The translations under genes and the position numbers were made by a program. 64,000 bases of DNA from Rhabdornis inornatus (lineage: Eukaryota; Chordata; Aves; Passeriformes; Rhabdornithidae): NCBI GenBank assembly GCA_013397075.1, contig VWZS01004484.1, positions 682,001 through 746,000 on the forward strand. The letters are read 5' to 3'. This document shows positions 34,667-44,822 of this stretch, in pieces. The notes beneath the pieces are model-generated. The model had not been told where the DNA came from and did not search any database. It saw only the letters and a program-made list of their open reading frames with translations. Within the stretch, counting starts at the first letter, position 1; each line of letters starts with the position of its first letter.

Positions 34667-37600
34667 CTAGAGGAAGGAGAGAAAAAATATCAGAAAACAC
34701 ATATAGAATAAAACATGTACACGTATGCAGTAAATTAAATACGCCAGAGGGCCAAAACCCACTTGCATAAGCTGATGTCTGAAGAGCTGTACTGACAGAA
34801 ACAAGGAATGCCAGAATCAGAACTGCAGGATGCCTGTCAACACTGGAATGGCAGCTAACCTCAACTAAGGAAACCAAATCAAAGACTTTTGGTATTCATT
34901 TCACCTGGGTGGAAACCATGTAATGATTAAAGTCCATATACTCAGGCCTGACAAACATGTTTTTGATAGTTTAAAAAATAGTTTCTTTAAAGCATAAAGG
35001 ATTTTTTTCTGAATAAATGTTTCCAATAGCAATGTGCTTGGAGAAGGTATTATACTTTGTTCTACTGTAAAATTATGAAGCTGTACAGCTAAGAGCTGTC
35101 CCTTTAAAACACAATGGGCTTTCTTCACAACATACTGTCATCCTCTTGACACTTCTCTTCATTACTTCATTGAAACTTTTTGACATTTACTGCAGACATC
35201 AAAGTCAAATTTAGCTCTGAGAGCCAAACATCATTCTGTAACAACTATAAAAACTTATTCCATCAATTATATGTAGAATGCAGAAATTCATACAGCCCCT
35301 GAGTAACAAAATTTCATGGGACATTGCAGCACACCGAGCATGGCAGGCTAATTACAAATCCTTTTAGCAATTCTATGGTTTTAAATATGCACAATTAGTG
35401 CAACACGTGCACTAATTCTGCCTAACTGCAGTATTGATAAGTTTTTAACAATATATAATTATTCACTGAACAAAGGTACAACCAGTCGAATCTCTAAAAG
35501 ATTTTTAGAGCTGGTACTTTGTACAGTATGATTATATACTCAATACTATTATTATGATTAATAGTATTTATGATTAATAAATACTATTAATCATAAACAG
35601 TCAGAAGCATATTTACCTCTCTGTACTCTGTAAGAGCCATTGCAGGAGGAGTATTCCCAGCAAAGGTCTCATTATCAGTAAATACAATGAAGACATCAGC
35701 AGCTGTCTGTGTTTTTTGAGCCCAAATCATTGGAAGGGAGCAATCCGTGGTACCCACTGGAATCTTACAGGGAAAAAAAAATATAAATGTAACACATTAA
35801 TACAGAAATTAACAAACCACGGAAAAATTACTTTTGATGTAAACTTCATGTTCTACCATGTGTTACTACACAAAGAGGCTTTTTCTCTTAAACTTGGTCA
35901 TTTTATCTATGTTTGTCCAGGGTTTTTTTTGTTAAATTTTTTTAATATTCTTTTCAAGCTAACTCATTGTGACCTAGCACTGCCATTCTAAATTACAATG
36001 TTTAATATCCAGCAAATGAAATAACAACATTTGCTGGGCTTTCTCTAAATAAAATGCACCAAAAAAAAAATCCGGTCTTGTACTATAGTGATACAGATTA
36101 AACAAGGTAGCAGAACTTATTACAAAGAAAATACAGTGTAACTGCTGAGACTTTTTTTTTTACATACTTCATACATTTTCACTAAAACTTGAGGTAAGGT
36201 CATGTCAGCCGTCACTGGAAAAGGGACCATTTCGTGTGAAAAGGCAACAGTTTGGGAATCCTTCTCAGTCCGTGCTACAACCTGAGAAAGAGGGAGACAA
36301 AAATAATTCAGCTGCATTACTCTGAATTTTTAATCCTGATCTGAGCCATTCCCACCAACACACAGCATGACAAATGCTTTTGTATTTAAGCCATCATGGC
36401 TCCCCATAAACAGTAATGGTTCACTCTACACTTTAAATATTCTTTAATATTACTGCAAATAAACACTGCAAAAAGAGCTGAACAATGGCTCTAATTACTG
36501 CAACTAAAGATATTTCCTTTTTTCTTTCCTCCCCTCTGACATAAAACCTTGACCACTTTTAAGGGCCAACAAAAGTTCAAGTCTTCTGCAATAAAAGCAT
36601 ACAACACAAGAAGCTTTAGAATACTAAACTGAGGCGAAAGCAATTGTGAATAATCAATAACTCAAATACACATAAGAATTATCCCAATATTTCTTAATCT
36701 AACCTGTATTTTTTTTTTGCGAACGTTTCTGAAAAAATTGAAATCTGTAAGATAAAGTTATCTTTTTTGCTTATAGTAAGCCATTTTATCAGAGCTAAGA
36801 TAAGTGAAAAAGCTGCCCTAATCACTTTGCTTTACAACAGAAACCAATTCTTTCAAACTGATGTTTCTGAATATGGTTGCTAGTAGCTTTCAGCAATGAG
36901 GCACAAGGCCACACCTCTCCACAAAAAATATTATATTTCCTCTTGATTTCTAACCAGCTTTAGAGCACCTTTGTATCAGAAAAGTAATGCAAGCTGGAAA
37001 CAGTTATAAATGAAAGAAATTGAAAGCCTCACCATACACATTACTGCTGCAACTGTGCTGGCATTGAGCACACTGCCCAAAACCTTTTGTGTCATCGATG
37101 CACTAACATCAACTGCAATTACAAAGCGTTTTCCTGTTGGTTCCACTGTCTGAAAGAATAAAAGACAAAAATATAACAGGTACACATAATTTATATATTA
37201 ATTTCTTCTTCTGCTTGCACTCCTAAAGTGGGCTTTTTTTTCCTCTTTCTGGGTAACATCAGGACAGTGCTGCTGCCAAAGTTTCAGCATTGTCACACAC
37301 CTCAGGAACTGTTCTTGATAACCTCTCAGAAAACACAGAACTCTTAAAAAGCTTAACAAATTGGAGAACTATAAATACCTTGAAAGCTTTGTAAAATGAG
37401 GCATCCAAAGCTTCTAAAATGTCTTCATCAGGACGCCACCAAAGCTTCCCTCTGTTTCCATGTCCAGCTTTATAGGTTTCTAATGCAACCAAAATATGGA
37501 AGGGATGTATTCTACCCTATAGGTAGAAATGAAAAATAAGGGTATGAAAATCTAACCTCCCTTAAAAAAAGCAACAAACTAAATGTGAAAATAAGTTACT

Positions 37601-40600
37601 ACTACAGAAAATCACAGGTTTAATATACGGTTACTTTAAATTTGTTAAATCTAAAGAGTTCATGCAGTCTTTACACAGCTGTTGGATGAACTGATACCTG
37701 TGGGTTACTGATAATGGACCTCACTCCCTCTCAAGAATCCTCTAATTAACACCAAATGGGATGCCATCACCAGAATTCTGGTAAAATTTTGCATCTCTAT
37801 GATTGTCCAGTGCTATTTTCCATCACAGGCTTACAATAAGAGAAAGTTCCTGCCCAGCTGAAGAGAAAGGAGCTGAACAAGGAAAAGAACCAACTTAAAA
37901 CTAGCTTTATACAAGATACAGTAACACTGGACAAGAAATTATTTTTGGAACATAGCATTAATTTTTCTCATGCTATGAAACACTCCAAACAATTTTTTTT
38001 TTTTTGCTTTCCATATATGAACTTAACTTATATAATCTTATCAACATTTTGTTATCTTTATCTTTGTGTTTCAGTCTTTAATCACTGCCAGCACCAAAAC
38101 TCAGTAAATCTGAATGCCTGTCCATGTCTATCTTCCATCAAGGTATTGAACCATGATCTTTGCTTGCCCTTCTCCAGTGCCTGTGTATGATTAAGGAAGA
38201 AACCAGAACAAAGGAGTTGCAGTAGCAAAAAAGGGACTTTTGTTATTGTGATCAATTCAGCTCTGGTGCTGAAGAATTTAAGTGTCCTGATTTTAATCTT
38301 CTCATCTCACAAAACTGCTGCTCAGGACACTTGTCCTCTCTATCTTTGACTAAATCCCTGAAAATTTTATTCTCTCTTTGGGGAACCCTCTTTTCCCTCT
38401 TACTTTCCTACCCCTTTGATGGACAATAAAGCAATCAGAAAAGAGGGAAGTCTCCTTGTCCATTTTGTTTTTCCCCTCAGCTGCTATGCTATTTTATTAA
38501 CTCACTTAAAAATTACAAGACTCAGAAGAAATTGATGAACCCAACTAGCAAAGCTTGCCACAGCCCTCATTTAAGAAAAGATCCAATAGCTGCCAATACA
38601 CTTACTTTATCAAAATGTTTCAGAAAGCAGGTGGGGAATCAAATGAGAAATTATAAACAGAAGTTTTAAAATAAAGTTGCAGGCATTAAACTGCATTTTT
38701 TAAATAGAATAAACAAAACGTTAAAAATTAGAATCCACTAAGGCTGGCATGGATTATAAAGTTCTTACCTTTTTTAGCAGTTTCTCATTTCTCAGTTTTT
38801 CACATACTATTGCCACTTCTGAACCTCGTGGTTCAAGCACTGAATTTGCTGCCAGCTTTCCTAAATTTCTCAACAATACAGAAATAGGCATCTCCTTGAG
38901 TAATGCCTTCCAAACCTATGATGAAAGAGAAGGGAAACACAGAAAGATGAGATTCTCAAATTACAAGAACAGTTAGCTGTACATTGAATAAGTATATTTT
39001 TTAAAAAATGTAAAAATTATACTAAGATTTTAATTTTTTTAGATTAACTATTAACTACTTTTTAGATTAACTATTTTAGATTAACTATTTGGGTAAACAA
39101 CTTGAAAAACAGCATAAGGGCTATTTTTTAAAGAAATCTATACTTAGGACTCTGAACAGCATTACCCTATGGAGAATTTAACTAAGGAAGTTTACCCACC
39201 TCTTTAGATTTCAGATGGTTTGTCAGGAGATGCTCTCTAACTAGACCATATTCCTCTATCAAATGAATAACTTCCAATTCATCTTTCGTGCGTTTTACTT
39301 TCTCCACAGCCTCCAGATACTTCAAGAGTTTTTCAGTCTCAGCAGAAACTGCTTTCTCTTTATAAGCTTCTTGGACATCTTTCCACCCCTTGGTAATATA
39401 CTTAGTGACTATAGCAATTCCTGATGAAAAGGAAAACCATTTCTCAAGCAGGATTACCATCTGTATACTGGCATTTATCATTCTAGCATGCAAATGAATT
39501 AGCAGGTTTCATTCTGAGACCTGCCAAACACCTATTGAAAAGGTCAGCCGCACGCAATTTAGAGCAGTACTTTTAATTACTGAATTAATCTCCTTAGAAG
39601 TAAGGAGCTTTAGGTATTTGCTACATTGCCCAGAGACAATGTGGATGTGGCCACATCCCTGGAAGTGTTCAAGGCCAGGCTGGATGGAGCTCTGAGTGGC
39701 CTGGGCTAGTGGAAGGTGTCCCTGCCCATGGCAGGGGGGTTGGAACTGGATCTTTATGGTCCCTCCCAATCCAGACCATTCTATTATTTTAAGATTTGAA
39801 GTCAACAGATCTTCCCACATAATGAAAAAATGTTATTTTGTTATTTGTAAGCAAATAGGAACAAAATGAAGGAGTTGTGTTATTTTATCTTCTCTTGGCA
39901 TATGGAAGAAAAGAAGGAACAAACCCTGTTTACCTTGAAGATAAACAGGTCTGGTTTTGATATGAACATCCACGTTTTTAAGATGCAATTTACAGGATAT
40001 CATCGCTAAGAATTCATCTACAATGGCACTTGCGTTTCCGAAATACTTCCACAGTAAATATAAAAGGTTTAAAACACAGTATTTTCAGGTAAGTAAAAAT
40101 TTATTACCTTCACTGGCAGGTTTTAGGTGGGACAACCTCAGAAGATCTTTATGAGACCAACCACTTCTTTGCTTATATTTTGTAACTGCTAAAGCAAGAG
40201 CCATGCCATTCTTTCCATTGTACCAATCTGCAACAGCTTTCCTCAGAGCACGGCCCCACATGCCACATTTCATGCCCTCCTTCAGATCTTTTTTAAACTG
40301 GATGAAAGTAAAGAGATGGGTCGGTATGCAACACACCTCGGGGACAGCTTTAAACGCCGCTTGTTTTGTTTTGGCATCAGAACACTGCGAGCAAACTGCG
40401 AGGGCAAAGAGCAGGGGCTCCTGTTTTGCTGCTCTGCCCTCTTGACTAAATGCTTTTATTTCTTCAACAACTTCGCAGCCCCTGCCTTCTTCAATCAGCC
40501 TTAGCAAAGCTTCCGCGTTTTGAAAGCCCAGCTTCTGCTCCTTGACGTGGTAAGCGGCGCCCTCGGAGCCGAAGCACAGGAAGTGCTGCAGCCGGGTGGT

Positions 40601-40678
40601 GTCGGTGAGGTGCCAGCCGGCGCCGCTGGGCTCCGGCGCCTCGCTCGGGGGCTGCGCTCGGCTCTCCTCTGCCTCCAT
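34514..40678 (-). CDS. RO60: RO60 / TROVE2 (60-kDa Ro ribonucleoprotein)
   Basis: Ro60 is a ring-shaped RNA-binding protein that binds Y RNAs and the ends of misfolded small RNAs, in nucleus and cytoplasm; it is also a human autoantigen. The coding parts are 40108-40678, 39200-39420, 38769-38915, 37379-37516, 37033-37149, 36168-36281, 35617-35763 and 34514-34666. They sum to 1608 nt (535 residues and stop), against 538 in human. Residues about 1-360 form the TROVE/HEAT-repeat ring (LCFGSEGAAYHVKEQKLG, KCGMWGRALRKAVADWYNGK). Residues about 361-535 form a von Willebrand A-like domain with a metal-site motif DVSAS at 373-377 and FTDN around 464-467. All junctions are GT-AG. The first about 30 residues differ from human and the rest is highly conserved. 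Upstream lies a 5' UTR intron. Confidence 0.97.
34667..35616. other. RO60 intron 7
   Basis: 950 bases of AT-rich intron containing the 45-base inverted repeat at 35552-35596. No other feature seen. Confidence 0.7.
35552..35596. repeat. Perfect AT-rich inverted repeat
   Basis: Arms 35552-35571 (TTATGATTAATAGTATTTAT) and 35577-35596 are perfectly complementary over 20 bases around a 5-base loop. On the minus strand transcript it would form a hairpin beginning 21 nt after the end of exon 7. Confidence 0.9.
35617..35763 (-). CDS. RO60: RO60 coding exon 7
   Basis: 147 nt, residues 437-485. It encodes IPVGTTDCSLPMIWAQKTQT through DVFIVFTDNETFAG to LTEYRE. The acceptor is a long T-run ending CCCTGTAAG and the donor GTAAAT. 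A strong inverted repeat starts 21 bases after the exon end, inside the following intron. Confidence 0.95.
36168..36281 (-). CDS. RO60: RO60 coding exon 6
   Basis: 114 nt, residues 399-436. It encodes VVARTEKDSQTVAFSHEMVP through MTLPQVLVKMYE. The acceptor is TTTCTCAG and the donor GTATGT. Read-through past the donor gives a short spurious extension. Confidence 0.95.
36282..37032. other. RO60 intron 5
   Basis: 751 bases of AT-rich intron. No feature recognised. Confidence 0.7.
37033..37149 (-). CDS. RO60: RO60 coding exon 5 (metal-site motif)
   Basis: 117 nt, residues 360-398. It encodes TVEPTGKRFVIAVDVSASMT through NASTVAAVMCM. DVSAS is the DxSxS metal-ion-dependent adhesion motif of the von Willebrand A-like domain. 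The acceptor is TTTCAG and the donor GTGAGG. Confidence 0.97.
37379..37516 (-). CDS. RO60: RO60 coding exon 4
   Basis: 138 nt, residues 314-359. It encodes GRIHPFHILVALETYKAGHG through WWRPDEDILEALDASFYKAF and K. The acceptor is CCTATAG and the donor GTATTT. Confidence 0.96.
37517..38768. other. RO60 intron 3
   Basis: About 1.25 kb of intron with a T-run near 37992-38005. No gene or named repeat seen. Confidence 0.7.
38769..38915 (-). CDS. RO60: RO60 coding exon 3
   Basis: 147 nt, residues 265-313. It encodes VWKALLKEMPISVLLRNLGK through VCEKLRNEKLLKK. The acceptor is CATCATAG and the donor GTAAGA. Confidence 0.96.
39041..39089. repeat. Short tandem repeat AGATTAACTATT
   Basis: The 12-base motif occurs at 39041, 39064 and 39078, about 110 bases downstream (minus sense) of the RO60 exon 2 donor, within intron 2. 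Confidence 0.8.
39200..39420 (-). CDS. RO60: RO60 coding exon 2
   Basis: 221 nt, residues 191-264. It encodes IAIVTKYITKGWKDVQEAYK through EHLLTNHLKSKE. The acceptor is TTCATCAG. The donor is GTGGGT, weaker than its neighbours. Confidence 0.96.
39633..39790 (+). mobile_element. CR1 LINE 3'-end fragment
   Basis: It reads GTTCAAGGCCAGGCTGGATG, CTCTGAGTGGCCTGGGCTAG, GGTGTCCCTGCCCATGGCAG, then GGTCCCTCCCAATCCAGACC and ATTCTATTATTT. This is a clear CR1 3' end in the RO60 intron between coding exons 1 and 2, antisense to RO60. Confidence 0.93.
40108..40678 (-). CDS. RO60: RO60 coding exon 1
   Basis: 571 nt, residues 1-191. ATG is at 40678-40676, and 5' UTR extends to a likely acceptor (TTCTTGCAG) with exon start at 40700. 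It contains QEGRAAKQEPLLFALAVCSQ and ends in PASEG. The donor is GTAATA. The variable N-terminus MEAEESRAQPPSEAPEPSG is followed at once by conserved TROVE sequence. Confidence 0.96.
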
Positions 40679-40700
40679 CCTTTACACTTCCAGAGCTCTG

Positions 40701-43700
40701 CTGCAAGAACAACACATTTTATTAACAACTACGCTTGACTACTGTTTTAGCAAAGTAAATACATGTTGTCTATAAATTTATAATCTTTAGTTTTCTTTCA
40801 TAAATTTAATCACAGCGTACTCCAAGCGTGTGATAATACACATCATTTAGGGGAAAAGAAACAAAAAGCTCTGTGAGTTATAACAGCAACCAACTTACTT
40901 CTTTAAAACCAACTCAGAAACTAGTTAACCCCAATAAGTCGCAGACAAAAACCATCTGGTGTTGTAGCCTTTTGCCACTAACATATCACACCACTTTCTT
41001 AGGTAGATTTTTATACTGCAGACTAAATGGCTCAAAATTCAGATGTTGCCCTGCTCTATTTTGCTTAAGAATTGCTAATACCAACTGAGTAAAAACTAGG
41101 CTAAAATGAAGAACTAAGATACAGAAAAACTGTTTAGTTAGAAGACTCTGTGAGAGTTTATATATGGCAGGTTTCAGTGAGGCTTAAACAACAGCTTCTT
41201 AACAATTGAGTAGCTCAAGAACAAATTATCTTCGCTACAGGCTCAAACAGTCTGCTGCTCCAAGTGAGATCCAAGAAAACACAGAGACAACAGATTCTGT
41301 ACTGCTTTACATCTGAAGTTAAGAAGCAAAAATCAGCCCAAAAATTCACAATCGTTCAGTTCTTTCTATTTATACACTCCTGAGCTGCAAGAAAGCTGTA
41401 ATATTTGTAGGGCAACACCACTGCTCTTGGAGAACATCCAGCATGGTAAAACTCAAGCCATGACATCTAAAATGAAGCAAATGCAGGTGAAATGAAATTA
41501 GCAGGGTAAGGGTAAGAAAATTCCTCATCACCACTACCTCCAAAACATTAATAGCACAAAAATAAATTCAGTTTACTCAGTTCTCACCAAACAATAAAAT
41601 TACACTAAATAGCACCAAGAGCTCCTACTGAAAATCAAAAAGGCAGAACCAATAATCCACTCCATCAAACTGCATATAAATCTTAAAATACAGGGAATAA
41701 AGTCTGAGCACACAGAAATGACATTTCAAAGAAATCCACTAATCAATTTTCAAGAATTGCAGATATCTACTTTTGACTTTTTTTTGTTTGTTCAAACAAA
41801 AAAGATAGTGAAGACAAATAAAAGCCATTTTGCTCCACTCACCAGGATAAGCTAGCACAAACAAATGTCACTAATGTAGACAGAGGGGTTTCCCCCCAGT
41901 TTCAGTAAGTAACACTCTGGTTTAAAAACAACTTCCCTACTTCTTTGACAGAGAATTTCCCTTTTTCTGCAAGTGACTAGAAATGCATCTTTCCTCTGTT
42001 TTTGTATATCAGCACTAATCTGCACCCAGAATTAAACAACAATCATCAGTGCTCCCAATACATTCTACAAACTGATAAAATCATAAAAATAGAAACCATT
42101 TGCTGACACCTGGTTTAAGAAAGCAGATTTCATTTAAAATTAAGTAAGAAATATCTTTCATTGTATTATTTAGAGGATTGGTGCTCAGCTAAAATTATAT
42201 ATTCTATCCACGTTTCCTGCCAAACCTATTTAAATACACATCATGGTTGAACTGACTTTTCCCCTGACATCTGAAGCATGCAAATAAATTGGAAATAACA
42301 AGGGCAGTACTCCCCATGCATGAATACCACATCAGGACTTTTTCATGTCTAAATACATTTTATTTCAATGCAGTTCCATTAGTTCATTTCATTACACAGT
42401 CAGTAATGTTTCACAATAAACACAAAAAACCCAAACAAAAATTCTGAAATCACACACTGAGTATCCACTTATTTATCAAAAAAAAACCCCAGTACATGAA
42501 AGATACTGAGAAACACCACTATCTCGAATGAAAAATACGAATGGGAAGCATAAAGGATCACCCATGTACAAAAAGACCTCTATGTATATAAAATACTGAG
42601 CATGATTTCTTGCTGTAGCTTTCATATCCCTACTATAATAAATACCACTACATTGAATTGAGACAAGTGGGAAAACTCTTATGGATATTAACAATGGATA
42701 ATTTTTATGTTTACTTTTGCATGAACCCAGCTATTCATGCACCCACAACACTGGAAAGAGGCATATGTCCTCATCCATATGCTTCTGACACAAACCCATA
42801 ACAGAAAAGATAATTGCAAATAGTTTTTCTGATACTTAGCTCCCTAATTTGCTTTTTTAGGAATATGCTATAAGCTACAGACTCAGATTCTGTTACAATT
42901 TCCGACAACTGTCTAACACAAATTGCAAATTCTTAAAAATAAATTTGCATTTAAAAAATTACCTTTGAAATCCGTGATAGCTTTTGCAAACCACTAATCT
43001 GACTACTAAACAGTCACAGCAAAAGTATCAGATCTACACTTCACCAGCAGCTACTGGAGAAGCACTTATTCATGGTTGAGCTGCTCAAGTCACGTTGGCC
43101 ATTTCTAACCCTGCATTACATCCCAGCCTCGCAAGTTCCCAGAGCTATTCCCTGCCTTGGACCCACCTCACTCCTCTGCCCAGAGCTCAAGCTTATTTTT
43201 TCATTTAACACCTATACAACAGAGACAACTTTTCCCCTAACAGGTGGATAAATGCAAATGCTCACTTAACATATACTCTACTATAAGCTTACTCTTCACC
43301 TGCTGAGCTGCAGCAGGGAACTTGAATTTAAAACACCTGTGGAGGATTTATCCACTATATTCTGGCTCCACAAGCATTTTCAGTTTCTGAGCTACAGGAA
43401 TGCAAACAGCAATTCCCAAACTTAGAAGTCCCAGAACAGGAATTTTCTAACAAAAATTTCAAAACTAAACACCATGGCTGGTCACCGTAATTAATGACCC
43501 ACTATATTTCAACTGCCATATAATTTTTTAAGCAAAATATGACTTTGACTGCTCTGAAACAGTCTATACACTAGTTACACATCAACTAGTAACTCAGTAT
43601 TTTTATGTTGCTGTACCATAGCATGATTCAGTTCTTTAAGTTGACATTCATTAATTTCGATGACTTTTCCAACTTGCCCAAGCTTTCCTAAGAAATGAAA

Positions 43701-44330
43701 TGTCTGACAAGTTTCATGGATGGATAGAAAAAAACACATAAACTACAAAGTTTAACAGTACTACAGATTCTAATCTAAATTCTTAAGTTTAACTGCTACA
43801 TTAACAACTAATCAAATTTAGTAGCGAAATCCTATGGAATTAAACTTTGAAATAGTCAGATCTTTTATGACAAAAAAAAAGTATTAGCATTTTAAAGACA
43901 GCATTTCAAATTGCCTTTGAACACCTCAAAACCATATATACTTCAATCTACCAGGAACTGCATTCCGCTTTTCTGCTCTCTAAATTCTGAATAAGCATTA
44001 ACCTGAAGACTATAAGGAACGTCTTCTACTTAATCGAGCAGAGACCACAACCATCACATTGTAACAAAACAGGCTTGTGCTACAGATTAGCCCTGACAAC
44101 ATTAGTTCCCATGTTTCAGAAAATAAGCACCTCTATGTCAACTGGGATGCCAGGAGAACACTTCCCAGATCACCAACGGAGTGATGCACGGCAGCAACAC
44201 AGCAGGTATCCGACTATACGAACCACACACCAGCCCACGCATTCATACTGCAGAATTTGCAAGAGCCTGTCTGCTTCAAAAAATGTACTGACTGGGGGCC
44301 AAAGGCAGCTTAGCTGACGTAGCACAGAAT
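40701..44330. other. RO60: RO60 5' UTR intron
   Basis: About 3.6 kb between the coding exon acceptor (AG at 40701-40702 on the minus strand) and the CpG island. It is AT-rich and no coding sequence or repeat was recognised. The upstream non-coding exon has not been fixed. Confidence 0.6.
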
Positions 44331-44751
44331 TAGAAGATAGACGCACCTAAAGCGGATACCCGAGGAGCTGCGATCGCAGCTGTCAGTCTCCATAAAAACG
44401 ATAAACACGCGTAAGGCCAGGGACACGCCCGGGAACGCCCCGCGGGCCCCTCACGCCCAGATGCTCTGCGGAGCTGCCCCCCCGGCCTCTCCGCACTCCC
44501 CACGCCTCCCCGGGGCCGGCCAGGGACCCCGCACCCCGCTCCCCCTGCAGCCCGGGAAGCGCCACTTGCCTGCGAGGCGGCGGCCCGGGCGGGGCCGGGC
44601 AATGCCGCAGCCCCGGTGGCCGCGGGGCGATGGGCAGGGGAGGCACCGGGGGCAGCGAGCGGCGGCCGGGCCGCTCCGGGTGCGGGCAGGGCCGGGCCGT
44701 TCCGCTCCGGCCGCCACAGATCCGCGTCTCCCGCACCAGCCCCGCCCCCCG

Positions 44752-44754
44752 NNN
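44752..44754. other. Assembly gap (3 N) at the UCHL5 start
   Basis: Three N sit directly before the first recognisable UCHL5 codons. No in-frame ATG is visible just upstream, so the initiator lies in missing sequence. Confidence 0.97.
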
Positions 44755-44822
44755 CAGCGCCGGCGAGTGGTGCCTCATGGAGAGCGACCCGGGCGTCTTC
44801 ACCGAGCTCATCAAGGGCTTCG
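44755..44822 (+). CDS. UCHL5: UCHL5 exon 1 (visible part)
   Basis: It encodes SAGEWCLMESDPGVFTELIK then GF and one base. The donor is GTGAGG at 44823. The initiator and about two further codons are lost in the gap at 44752-44754. The internal ATG at 44777 (Met11 in human numbering) is unlikely to be the normal start. Confidence 0.9.
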
